A stretch of DNA of 64,000 bases, from positions 10,855,001 through 10,919,000 of the forward strand of contig OX419756.1 in NCBI GenBank assembly GCA_948567375.1, given 5' to 3'. Shown one piece after another: positions 24,870 through 34,790 of the stretch. Below the pieces are notes generated by a model. It saw nothing but the letters and a program-made list of their open reading frames with translations, had not been told where the DNA came from and searched no databases. Within the stretch, counting starts at the first letter, position 1. Every line of letters starts with the position of its first letter. Source of the DNA: Lunularia cruciata (lineage: Eukaryota; Streptophyta; Marchantiopsida; Lunulariales; Lunulariaceae). The translations under genes and the position numbers were made by a program.

Positions 24870-25860
24870 AGATGGAATCATGAGTTCATTTGATAGTTAT
24901 TTGCTCCAAGCAGACATTGCTCTAATAGAATGGAGAAATTATGATATATCGTCCTATCACATGTACATAGATGGAGTAAGAGTACATCTATGGGTGGGTA
25001 AGTATGTGCCAAATAGGAGGTTCTAGAGACATAGCAACTTGTTAGAATGGAATGGTACACTTGTATGTTCTCCAACAAAGAGAGTAATGAGAGTGGGTTG
25101 AAGCTTGAACCAAAGTGTCTTAGATAGATTATCCGCACAAATCATCCTTTCTCAAAACTCTCAAACCTCCTATATGAAACCCAAGTGAGAAGCAGGAGGA
25201 TTTTTGGAATCTAGACCTTGCATTTATAAGTTTGGATTTGTAGACCCAAGGTCTCTAAGTAGAATGTGAAAGCAAACATGGTTCTAATTACATCCTCCTA
25301 AGGGCTCAATATATGGTTCCTCATATGAAACTGAGTGAAAGAGACATGATGGAAAAGTGGCAATAATCTCCTTCAAACTTATGAAGTTAGCTATGGCAAA
25401 TAGAGTGCCCCTATTTCTCTTCCACACTATCTAATTGAATTAGATCTATGGTATGGAAACTCTCCTTTACCACTTTGAGAATGAGTTTTAAAAAATTGGG
25501 ACTTTTAGGCCCAAGCAATACAGCAATTTTGCACGTTTCAAATTGTTCCTTTATTTCCGTGCACCTTGCAAACCTACCCAAGTTCATAGAAATAACATCT
25601 AGGCGTTACTTAGCTTGTAACTTGGATCATTCTAGCATGTTCTACAAGCCAATACCAATCATGTAAACTTTCTTGTGGTAAAATGATGGCTATAGAACAA
25701 AGGTGTCTTTATGCAATAGAATCTACACATAAATGGGATCAAAAAAGAGATTTGGTCCCTTATTGAGCAAAGAGTTTGAAAAAAAGTTAGATAATAAAGA
25801 ATATTGAAGGCATTTGAAACATCAACTTGGACAACCATCTAATTAGGATGTATGTCAAAG
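24870..25860 (-). pseudogene. LINE-like reverse transcriptase relic
   Basis: The best piece is an open minus-strand frame at 25838-25659 reading MVVQVDVSNAFN and then FLIPFMCRFYCIKTPLFYSHH. VDVSNAFN fits RT motif A of non-LTR elements (first catalytic Asp), and the spacing to the FYC..PLFY segment is as in plant LINE-like RTs. Downstream minus-strand fragments (about 25560-25440, then 25138-24878 with HLCTCDRTIYHNFSILL) look like the continuation but are out of frame. No endonuclease or poly(A) tail seen. Confidence 0.45.
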
Positions 25861-25879
25861 GAAACTAAAATACCAATAG

Positions 25880-26056
25880 TGTAACAATATGGAGTTTACA
25901 TATGATTTAATCAAGACTAATGAAGTAGCAAATAGGCTAACTAGCCAAAAATTATAAGAATATTCTAGAAACCTCTAGGAAGCTACTTGGTACCTTCCAA
26001 GTATCAGGTAACATGTATGCCAAGTGGTGACTTCTAGGAGAAAGCTTCTTGTAAAG
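25880..26056 (+). repeat. Family-2 LTR, left part (interrupted)
   Basis: Begins TGTAACAATATGG, the mirror of the end of the minus-strand LTR at 14768. It is interrupted at 26057 by a family-1 solo LTR and resumes at 36860. The two pieces total about 423 bp, matching the 425-bp LTR at 14344-14768. Confidence 0.75.
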
Positions 26057-26263
26057 TGTAATACCAAGAGCTAGCCATATGATTTATATATGAAATTTGG
26101 TTTGATAACATTTGGAATGATGTTATACATGATGGTCAAAATATATCAAATAGAAGTATCACCAAAATATTACTTCTACTAATAGTGTAGAACCCAAAAT
26201 AGACTTGAAAACCTTAGAACCAATAGCTAGACATATGATCTAAAGGTGAGAATTGGTTTGGTA
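26057..26263 (+). repeat. Family-1 solo LTR, left part (interrupted)
   Basis: Begins TGTAATACCAAGAGC and covers the first internal unit and the start of the second. It is cut at GGTA within the left arm of the LTR's GTAACATC...GATGTTAC palindrome by the 10-kb element that follows, and resumes at 36298. Confidence 0.88.
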
Positions 26264-26712
26264 TGTCACGCCATTTGTAGTTCCGCATCTAGATGCTCGG
26301 ACACTGGAGTTCCAGTGATGGTAGTTAGAGTTATTCTAGCAGTTTCTCAGGGACTACTTTCCGATGGTTAGATTTCGTGTTCGGGGTACTGACTTCACGG
26401 TGGGGCCCACCGTCACTTTGCACCGTTTGCACCGTCGAGTGTGCCGTCAGCGGGACCGTTAGGGTTTCAGGGCTAGCTCGAGTCCAGGGGGTATAGTTTC
26501 GAAGTGAGCTCCAGAGAGCTCACTTCTCTGATGTTGAGCCTTCGAGTTCCTGGCTATGGTGGACAGAGGCCGGCGAGCGTCACCTGGATTCTCTATGCTT
26601 GAGTGGGTGTGGCTTGACTGTAATCAGTGCCCAGTTGTTGGCAGTTTATAGAGTGACAGATCAAGTACTAATCTGAGTTGAGTTGAGTTGAGAGTGTTAA
26701 GCAATCTGATTA
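26264..26712 (+). repeat. Terminal repeat segment A, 5' copy
   Basis: 449 bp, about 98% identical to 35738-36187. It begins TGTCACGCC and its homology ends with CTGATTA. The B segment that borders A at the other end of the element is missing here. It retains CpG sites that are TpG or CpA in the 3' copy. Confidence 0.92.
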
Positions 26713-26724
26713 CATCAGAGAAGT
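26711..26724 (+). other. Possible decayed primer-binding site
   Basis: TACATCAGAG follows segment A directly and resembles the TGGTATCAGAG initiator-Met site, with 8 of 11 positions matching when aligned from 26710. Position supports it; sequence match is weak. Confidence 0.4.
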
Positions 26725-27228
26725 GAAGTCAGGGGGAAATCGGGTGCAGGAACGTTGAGTGTTGGTGGTATCTCCAAGCTCAGTGGATCGTGGTAGCTCG
26801 ATTCAGGTTCTGTGTTTCCCTAGTGTGCAGAAGCTCGTGTAGTTGATGCAAATTTGGCAGTTAGGCGGACGGTGTGCGGAAGCGCTGGCCAAATTTCGAG
26901 CAAAGAAGGAGCAATTTTTGAGCAGTGTTGTGATTTTGAGCTCAAGAGGTGAAGGCATGACCAATTTGCTGCGAGTTGGGCTCAGAAAGTGAAATTGAAG
27001 GTGGAGTTGGAAAGCTCTTCTCATGAAATTGTGATTTGGAAAAACCCGTTTTGTCAATTTGGCTCGAGTGGAAAGTTAGTGGTGGATTTGGCGGACATCC
27101 ATCTTTAGGGTTTACGACAGATTTTACGTCAGATTTTTGGGCCAGAATTGGAGGAGTTTCGCTGTTTGGCCAGATTTGGAGAAGTTTCGCTAGTTTGGAG
27201 GAGTTTCACAGATTTGGAGAAGTTTCGC

Positions 27229-27376
27229 CAATTTTGGAGGAGGTTCGAAGTGGCAACAAGAAAGGCCGAGATTCAGCCAAGAAAGGCCTCATTTGGCTGA
27301 ATCAATTTTGGAGGAGGTTCGAAGTGGCAACAAGAAAGGCCGAGATTCAGCCAAGAAAGGCCTCATTTGGCTGAAT
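27229..27376 (+). repeat. Perfect 74-bp tandem duplication
   Basis: Units 27229-27302 and 27303-27376 are identical at all 74 positions. Shorter diverged GGAGAAGTTTCGC/GGAGGAGTTTC units precede them (about 27168-27228), so the whole stretch is a small minisatellite. Confidence 0.92.
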
Positions 27377-27382
27377 CTCGGC
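27339..27382 (+). other. Inverted repeat: perfect 16-bp stem, 12-nt loop
   Basis: GCCGAGATTCAGCCAA at 27339-27354 pairs exactly with 27367-27382. In genomic RNA this would form a stable hairpin in the leader, where packaging or dimerisation signals usually lie in LTR elements. The role is inferred from position only. Confidence 0.8.
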
Positions 27383-27440
27383 GTTTCGAGGCTTCGAGGC
27401 ATAGGGCTGTAGGCTATGAAGGCCTAGAAGGGCCAGAAGG

Positions 27441-27462
27441 GCCAGCAAGCCAGCTTGCTGGC
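27441..27462 (+). other. 22-bp near-palindrome
   Basis: GCCAGCAAGC and its exact complement are separated by two bases. Together with the hairpin about 60 bases upstream it makes this part of the leader highly structured. Confidence 0.75.
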
Positions 27463-27537
27463 GTGAGGCTAGCTAGTTTAGTGTAGATCTTGGTCATTGG
27501 TTGGCAAAATCTGCCTTTCTTGCTAGATTATGCGCAA

Positions 27538-27594
27538 CAGGGTTTGACCCCTAGATCTCTTGTTCCTAGACTGGTGCCCTAGCCAACTGGTCCA
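27538..27594 (-). other. tRNA-like segment (A and B box)
   Basis: On the minus strand, TGGACCAGTTGG (27594-27583) resembles a pol III A box and GGGGTCAAACC (27551-27541) a B box. A D-stem would form with one mismatch. The anticodon and acceptor stems do not fold properly. It is probably a SINE head or an old tRNA-derived piece captured antisense in the leader; not a functional tRNA. Confidence 0.35.
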
Positions 27595-28061
27595 CCCTCA
27601 CTTGTTGTCATAGTGACTGTGCCACTGTTATCTATACACATGTAGCTTTGGCTAGGAGAGGCAGTTTGATCCCATTCTTGGTGATCCTGGTAGCTTAGGA
27701 CTTAAATACGAACTACTCTTATATCAAATGCCAAATGGTGGCAAAGTCAGTCCCGTGTTGTGTTATGAGATGGAGGGTTTTCGTTTAGATTTCTTGTGAT
27801 TGGATCCTCTCCATTCTCTGCTTCCTGTTTGTGCACCACGTTTGTGTGAGGTGCCTTGACTTTTGAGCGTTGGTGCTCTGGTGTGCTCTCGGTGGTGAGG
27901 CTGGAGTGATGACCAGTCAGACTACCTTTGTTTCTCTCCGGTGAGGCAGGAAGTGATGACCTGCAGATCGTGAGAGTGCGTGTTATGATGGCAGGTTACA
28001 GGTTGCCCTTCCCCTAGTGTAGTTATCTTGGTTAGAGTTACATTAGTGGGTGGTGTTTTAG

Positions 28062-29186
28062 TTGGTGTTGGCACGCGGTGGTGTTGGCACTTGGTGGGGC
28101 ACTTGCGGTTGCGACTTGCTGTTGCAGTTGGTGGTTCGGGTTTGTTGGTGTGGTTACTTTGTCACGACGGAGTTCTTTGGAGATTCCAGAGGAGTTAGCC
28201 CTGCAGTACGCAGTGGGTTTACTCAGAGTGGTACTCGGTATCAGCCTGTATCTCAGGTCCCAGTGAGGGAGGAGATTGACTCTGAGTTGGAGTTCGACAC
28301 AGGAGCTGATTCAGTTGAGAGTGCACTTGGTGTGTCCGCACCGTTGTTGTGGGACATGGACGAGATTTATGGGGCCTCCAAAGGCCCTAGGCGTTACTCT
28401 GGTACTGTGGGTACCATTGAGTTGGATGACTTCATCCAGGAGTTCGATAGTTGGTGTGATCTGCAGCAGATGCGGAACCCGACTTTGTTCACACCCTTCA
28501 TGGCATGGAAGGGGTTGTTTCAGCACTTGGAGGGTCCACCGATGGACGACTACCATGAGTTCAGGAGAGCTCATTTGGAGGAGATTGAGTTATGGAGACA
28601 GTATTGGTCTCCACACTATGTCTCCATCACTTCAAGCTCGGTGGCCAGGAGTAGATCGGCTGTACCTACGAGTTCTAGCTCGAGTAGTGTTGGTGGAGCT
28701 AGTGGAGGTGCACTAGCTGGAGATAGTGCTACTACGAGTGGAGGTACCGCTGCAGGAGGTGGTGTGGTACCGGGGTTTAACCCCATGGTGGAGTTCTTCC
28801 TATGTTTGAGGCAGAACTACCAAGGAGTGCGGACTGACAAGCTGAGGAGCTTGCAGGAGTTCCAGCGGAAGGTTGGAGAGAGCCTACGCGAGGCATACAC
28901 TCGCATGAGGCGGCTGATCAGTTTCACTCAGGGAGTTACTGAAGCCCAGGCCGTCCAGTTTTGGTATGGGATACTGGACAAGGAGTTGCAACGTAGAGTT
29001 CGTGATGCTACGTTGTTGCAGGCTACTTCGCCCACTTTGGTAGTAGTCTTTGGTTTGGCTGAGCGTATTGAGCTCAACATGGTGGAGGAGAGAGTGGTGA
29101 CAGCTGGATTTGGTAGAGAGACCTCATCCACGGTTGTGACTTCTTCTAGAGTGCAGCAGAGTGCACCACGCCCAGTTGGTTTTTGA
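28062..29186 (+). pseudogene. gag (capsid part) of the methyltransferase element
   Basis: The open frame is bounded by TAG at 28059-28061 and TGA at 29184-29186. The first in-frame ATG is at 28356 (MDEIYGASKG), which I favour as the start; anything upstream would need a non-ATG start. A retrotransposon-gag region follows (FMAWKGLFQHLEG, then a Ser/Gly/Thr-rich linker, then FFLCLRQNYQGVRTDKLRSL and LREAYTRMRRLISF). The stop at 29184 sits before the nucleocapsid and reads TGA where CGA (Arg) would continue the frame. The gag would form the particle that packages the element's RNA. Confidence 0.85.
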
Positions 29187-31049
29187 GGACAGAGTGGACA
29201 GCCCAGATCCTATGGAGCGAGTGGAGGGCCTAGTGGAGTTAGACCCTTACCCTCATTTTTGGGTCAGCAGCAGCCAGTGAGTGGTGGTGTTGCTTGTTGG
29301 ACTTGTGGTGGACCTCACCATATGAGAGAGTGTACTCAGGGCAGCGGACCTAATACCTCTGGTGCATCACAGCCAGCACAGAGGCAGTGTGAGCACTGCC
29401 ATAGATTTGGTCATACTAGTGACCAGTGTTTTGACCTACACCCGGAGTTACGGAGTGGTAGGGCTGCTATGGCAGGTAGTAGAGGAGCTCCAGTTCATGG
29501 AGGACGAGGTGGTAGAGGTGGTGGTAGAGGATCTACACCTAGTAGGGGTGCAGTACCTGCCCTTACTTCTGACACAGCTATGGCTACTCGGATTGAGCAG
29601 TTGGAGCAGAGATTGGCTAGTATGGCTATTGCTCAGAGGAGATCAGATTCGGGTGCTGAGGCTTCCACCTCATATGCTGGTGATAGAGATGCTTTGGACT
29701 TCATGTGCGGAGTAGCACAGGTGGATGCATCTGCAGCAGTGACTAGGAGTGCAGTACGTGCTCCAGAGCCTAGAGGAGCATTAGTGGAGTTGGACCCACA
29801 GAGAGGAGAGGTTGGGAGACAGGTCAGACTTCCCCAGTCTTTCACGCTATCTGAGGCATTGCAGACGACATCCATGGTTCCTAGACGTCCCAGTGCAGGT
29901 GTGGTAGGTGGTGATGGAGTACCTGATGGAGTACCTGCTAGTCAGCCACCTGCTACTACACAGACTGAGTCTAGCATGATGTTGGGGGCGGCTCAGCTGA
30001 TTATGCGGCATCCTTTATTTTTAGCCAGTGACATGTTTACATTGGGAGTTGACCCAGCCCCAGTGTTCCGGTTGGCTGTCACGTTGTGTGAGAGTAGGGA
30101 TGGTGCAGTTCCTTCTACTAGAGCAGAGGTGGTTGGTAGTGGAGCTGACTTGGTTGAGGAGCATGGGATCCGTTCAGCAACCAGTGGTTTATGGCAGGCA
30201 GCAGCAGCTAGACTGGAGGAGTTGCCAGTTAGACCGGCCTTTGAGAGAGCGCGGTTTACACCTGGTGTTGTCCTATTGGATAACCAGAGGGGGATCTTTC
30301 ATTTAGTGGGACCTTCAGGGAAGGTCTATACACCACAGAGAGTCTTGTTAGACTCTGGTGCGCAGCCCCTTATGTTGGGGAAGGCTGCAGTTGTTGGTCT
30401 GGAGTTACGGAAGACCGATGTGGAGAGGTGTCCATTTCAGATCCAGACATCTCTTGGTGGTGGTTTGACACAATACATCACACGTGGAGAGCTTGTTGTC
30501 CAGGTTCAGCCTGGTCATCCGACTGATAGCTCGGTGGTGAGAGCTCAGGCTATTGCGACGATAGCTGAGTCATATGATGTGCTAGTTGGGGGAGCAGTGT
30601 TATACCCTATGGGTTTCAGCATTGACTATTGGGAGGAGACAGCCTCTTATAGACCTGGTTGGCAGTCTGGTGAGGGACGGGTATGTCGCCTACTAGTACG
30701 CTTCAGTAGTGGCAGTCTTGGCTCACTACAGTCCGGGACCATGGCAGCATCAGTTTTAGCTTTCAGCGGTGCAGTTACTTGGCCTGGTGACTTGTTGGAG
30801 GGGAACATCCATGCAGAGGATACTCCAGTACCAGAGGAGATCACTCGGCTATGGAGTACGAGTGGGATTGTTCCATCCACCTTGGATGTTCCATTGTGGA
30901 GTTCAGAGGAGGCATTGCAGCAGCATGCAGATTAGTTGGTGCAGCAGGCTTGGAGTGGAGCCTTCGTACCATCAGGGGATGAGTGTGAGGATGAGCCTCC
31001 AGAGGCGATTGCTTTGACACCTCTGGATACCACACTCATTGCTTGGTAG
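29187..31049 (+). pseudogene. Nucleocapsid and aspartic protease of the methyltransferase element
   Basis: Same frame as gag. Two zinc knuckles: CX2CX3HX4C at 29295-29333 (CWTCGGPHHMREC) and CX2CX4HX4C at 29388-29429 (CEHCHRFGHTSDQC), then an Arg/Gly-rich stretch (GRGGRGGGRG) typical of RNA binding. The protease core carries VLLDSGAQPLML, with the catalytic Asp at 30351-30353 and D-S-G intact, and later YDVLVGGAVLYPMGF, the counterpart of the ILG motif. About 60 acidic residues follow before the methyltransferase. In-frame TAG stops at 30933-30935 and 31047-31049. The protease would process the polyprotein. Confidence 0.88.
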
Positions 31050-32348
31050 TACCCAATAGAGGGGATATGCCTATTGGAGTTGTTTGGTGGGATCAGCACC
31101 GGACTAGCTGCGGTGTTACAGGCGGGTATCCGAGTACAAAGGTACTTGTATGTAGAGAGAGATGAGACTACTAGGCGAGTCTCTCTACATCATGTGGCAC
31201 ACTTGGCCTATCGGTATCCGGAGTCATTACCGATGTCAGCAGTCAGAGGTTACCAGAAGGCCTTACCAGGAGACATTTCCTTACTGGGGGCGCATGACCT
31301 AGAGAGACATGGGCCTGTTCACTTGGTGATTTCTGGATGGCCATGTCAGGGACATACACGTGCGGGCCACGGTTTGGGTCTTTAGGATCCTTGTTCTGGT
31401 GTGTTTTGGGAGATGTTACGGATACTACGACATCTCCAAGTTCATCAATTTGTTTCTCCAGCTTACTTTTTGGAGAACGTTCCATTGATGGGTGATTCTC
31501 GCACTAGAGTGGTGGCGAGTACACATCAGGTCCATTCTTGGATGGGACCTGCTGTATTGTTAGATGCAGCTAGAGTGGGATCACGGGCTCATCGTCTTCG
31601 TCTTTGGTGGACGAACCTTTTACCCAGAGAGGTTCTACAGTGTAGTTATGATGGGATTCAGCGACTTGACCACATCCTTGTTGATGATATCTTGGATGTT
31701 GGGCGTCAGTCTCAGACAGTGGTAGTGGCTGATAGGTCACCTATGGCAGTGGTGAACCTAGTTGGACAGCCTAGAGCTGCATTTCCCACACTCATGAGTT
31801 TCCCAGGCTCTCATGCTTTTTGAGAGGGAGGACTTGGACTTGTTTGGGACTCACAGTTACAGCAGTTGGTGGAGCCCAATGCTGATGAGAGAGAGCGGGC
31901 GATGGGTTTTCGCACCGGTATTACCGCTGTTCCAACAGTGTCAGAGGCATCCAGGCGTCAGGTGTTAGGTCAAGCTATGGACCTGAACTGTTTGACCTGG
32001 ATTGTGAGCCTTGGTTTGGCAGAGCAGCGTAGGATGCGCTTGATAGGCATCACCACTCAAACACTTGTGAGCCCTGTGCCTATCGAGACGATTCAGGCAC
32101 ATGCTAGGGGCGATGGACCGAGTGGACATGGTATTCTTGGGACACATCCAGTAGCTACTAGGGAGAGTGGTCTACTTGGAGTCCATCCAGGTGAGCATGG
32201 GCTACTTGGATTACACCCTTGGTCCACATGGGATGCAGCCAGAGGACGTGTGGAGCTTGCAGCCAGAGTGGAGGGAGTTTTTCACACAGAGGTTGGGACC
32301 TCTAGTGGTCGGGAGCATGACACTATTGCTCCCAAGGGCCCAGTGTAG
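31050..32348 (+). pseudogene. C5-cytosine DNA methyltransferase domain within the gypsy polyprotein
   Basis: Motif I: LLELFGGISTGLAAVLQAGI (FGG at 31083-31091) followed by YLYVERDE (motif II-like acidic residue), the S-adenosylmethionine site. Motif IV: VISGWPCQG with catalytic Cys at 31344-31346. Motif VI: YFLENVP with Glu at 31473-31475. Motif VIII: AHRLRLWW at about 31587-31607. Motifs IX-X: NADERERAMGF and LGQAMDLNCL (31875-32010). The order I-IV-VI-VIII-IX-X is that of DNMT3 and bacterial enzymes, not the permuted order of plant DRM; the ENV..HRxRxxW region looks DNMT3/DRM-like. Length about 330 residues, a full catalytic domain with no regulatory domain. In-frame TAG at 31383-31385 and TGA at 31821-31823, and a final TAG at 32346-32348. 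It lies between protease and RT in one frame with both, so it would be made and packaged as part of pol. Confidence 0.92.
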
Positions 32349-33755
32349 CAGCCAGTCAGTACGTCTTCCACTCCTACTACAGTTACAGAGGATACTTGGG
32401 AGCCAGATCTTGGACCCAAGCTTACTAGAGAGGAAAGACGGAGGGTTTGGAGGTTCTTGAGGAGTCACACGAGTTGTTTTGCCTTCAGTATGAAGGATTT
32501 GGGTGCTCTAAAGGGACTTGGTATACGGATTGAGCTGACTAGCGACACACCAATTTTCCGACGTCCTCATCGATATAGTGAGATGGAGAGGACATTGATT
32601 CAGAGCCGGAGTATTGACCTTTTTGAGGCTGGTTTGGTGGAGATTTCACATGGAGAGTATGCATCAACGACAGTGATGCCAACCAAGAAGGATATGCATG
32701 GCAACTATACAGATAGGCGGATGTGTGGAGATTACCGTCCTATTAACCGACAGACTAGGGCTGATCGGTATGCCATGCCTATACCGGAGGAGATTTTTGA
32801 TGTGATTGGGCATGCAAAGGTCTTCAGTACTTTGGATCTACGAGCACTATATCATCAGTTGCCGATCAGGGAGGAGGATAAGTCCAAGACAGCATTTTGG
32901 GCTTTTGATCCTCACGGCAAGGATGTGTTATATCAGTGGAGGTTCTTACCATTTGGGTTAAAGAACACTCCTGCTGAGTTCCAGAGGGTCATGGATAGGA
33001 TCCTAGCTGGATTGGATTTTGCTCGGTGCTATATTGATGACATTTTGGTTTATAGCACTACTGTGAAGGAGCATGAGAGACAGTTGTTGGAGGTGTTTGA
33101 GAGGTTGAGCTCTCATGGACTCAAACTACATCCTGGGAAGTGCAGGTTCTTCCACGAGCAGGTTGAGTATTTGGGTCACACTATCTACCCCGGAGGACTT
33201 GGTGTCCAGCAGACCAAGGTGGAGGCTATTGCACGTATTCCTCGGCCTACGGATGTGAGCAGAGTGCGAGCATTCCTTGGGTTGGCGAACTTCTATCGCC
33301 GCTATGTTAGAGGATTTAGTGCCATTGCCAAGGCCTTGATGAAGCTTACCAAGCTTACACAGGAGTGGTGTTGGGGAGATGAGCAGGAGAGAGCTTTTGT
33401 AGAGCTCAAGGAGAGGTTGACATCTGCTCCTATTTTGAGGAGACCGATCAGGGGACGACCATTTCAGGTTCACACTGATTGGAGTATGTTGGGGCTTGGA
33501 GCGGTGCTCACCCAGCATGATGATGAGGAGAAGGAGTTTGTGGTGGCCTATGCTAGTCGCTCCAACAATTCAGCGGAGGTGAAGTATAGTTCATGTGAGG
33601 GAGAGTGCTTGGCAGCAGTTTGGGCAGTAGCACATTTCCGATGTTACCTATTTGGTAACCCCTTCACTCTCATCACTGATCATCAGCCGCTGAAGTGGTT
33701 GATGGAGTCCGACAAGCTTTTAGGGAAGCTTGCACGATGGGCTCTGATTTTATAG
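32349..33755 (+). pseudogene. Reverse transcriptase-RNase H of the methyltransferase element
   Basis: Continues in frame after the methyltransferase. RT: RMCGDYRPINRQTRADRYAMP, FSTLDLRALYHQLPI (first catalytic Asp), WRFLPFGLKNTPAEFQRVMD, and YIDD at 33030-33041 with the catalytic pair intact. RT connection: YLGHTIYPGG and FLGLANFYRRYVRGF. RNase H: VHTDWSMLGLGAVLTQ (Asp), EGECLAAVWAV (Glu), TDHQPLKWLM (Asp). These are Ty3/gypsy signatures. The frame stops at a TAG (33753-33755) where Gln is expected. No frameshift. It would copy the genomic RNA into DNA. Confidence 0.92.
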
Positions 33756-34790
33756 GAGTATGATTTCACGGTTGTTCACAGACCTGGAGTGGTGAACCGT
33801 GATGCAGATGGGTTGAGTAGAAACCCATGTCCCAGCCAGCAGGATCAGACCGGAGCACATTGGCATGGTGAGACAGATGAGGAGATGGTGCCAGGTTGGC
33901 ATGCATCGGCCTTTCTGTGTATATTTGCAGAGACTTTGGTGGTATCTCTCTCAGCACATATAGGAGGAGTTATTGAGGTCACAGATCCAGAGAGTGAAGA
34001 TATTGGTACAGTTCAGCGAGACATTCATGATGGTGTCTTAGTGATGGACTATCTTCGCACTGGTGTTGTGGGTGGCACAGTTGGGGCCAAGGAGAGAGAC
34101 CATGTTCTTCAGCGAGCCAGACGGTTCAGATTGGAGGGTAGACACCTTTTGCGTGTATGGGAGGATGGTAGAGTGCGAGTAGTACCACTTCCATCACAGA
34201 GACCACAGTTGGTCCGTCATGCGCATGAGGAGCTAGGACATTTTGGAGTAAAGCGTACATATAGCTTACTTCAGAGTCATTATTGGTGGCGCGGTATGCA
34301 GACCGAGGTACAGCAGTTTGTTGCCAGATGTATGGTTTGTGACCGAGTTAGAGCATCATTCAATGCTCCTACGCCACAGTTACACCCATTACCTATCATG
34401 GGATTGGGTTACCGTTGGAGTTTGGACTTTGCCAGACCTTTACCGCTGATTGTGAGACATCATCGGTATGTTTTGGTGATGGTGGCGCACTTCTCCAAGT
34501 GGATTGAGTTGGTGGCACTTCCTGACAAGTCTAGTGAAGGGACAGCTTACTCGTTCCTGGATCGAGTTCTTAGTCATTTTGGTGCACCAGCTAAGGTTTT
34601 GACTGATCAGGGTACAGAGTTCTTGGGAGAGTTTCAAGTCTTGTGTGACAAGGCTTTGATTGATCATCGTACTACATCCCGAGATCACCCTGAGGCAGAT
34701 GGCTTAGCAGAGAGAGTGGTTCAAACAGTGAAGAGAGGATTGCGAAAGTATGGTTTGCAGAGAGGCCACTTGGGAGATTGGGATCTCTAG
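33756..34790 (+). pseudogene. Integrase (HHCC and DDE core) of the methyltransferase element
   Basis: RNase H tail (VHRPGVVNRDADGLSR), then an integrase zinc-binding domain (HAHEELGHFGVKRT and CMVC), then the catalytic core with Asp at 34425-34427 (WSLDFARP), Asp at 34605-34607 (VLTDQGTEF) and Glu at 34710-34712 (EADGLAERVVQTVKR), the D,D-35-E arrangement of retroviral integrases. Ends at a TAG (34788-34790), again where Gln would continue the frame. All three catalytic residues are present, so this is not a tyrosine-recombinase element despite its split repeats. Confidence 0.92.

Larger units (their letters stand above)
26725..28061 (+). other. Long untranslated leader of the methyltransferase element
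   Basis: About 1.3 kb between the primer site and gag. Holds a perfect 74-bp tandem duplication, two strong inverted repeats and a tRNA-like segment on the minus strand. No coding frame recognised. Its length is unusual for a gypsy leader. Confidence 0.6.

Noticed and set aside
28276-28716. 146-codon frame overlapping gag
   Set aside because: Shadow of gag in another frame, Ser/Arg/Trp-rich and without motif.
29362-29715. 117-codon frame overlapping the nucleocapsid/protease region
   Set aside because: Alternative frame of the methyltransferase element's polyprotein; Leu/Val-rich composition follows from G/T-rich sequence, not from a real protein.
31050-32348. A bacterial-type restriction-modification enzyme or contamination
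   Set aside because: The domain is in one frame with gypsy protease and RT on both sides and within one terminal-repeat-bounded element with a target-site duplication, so it belongs to the retrotransposon.
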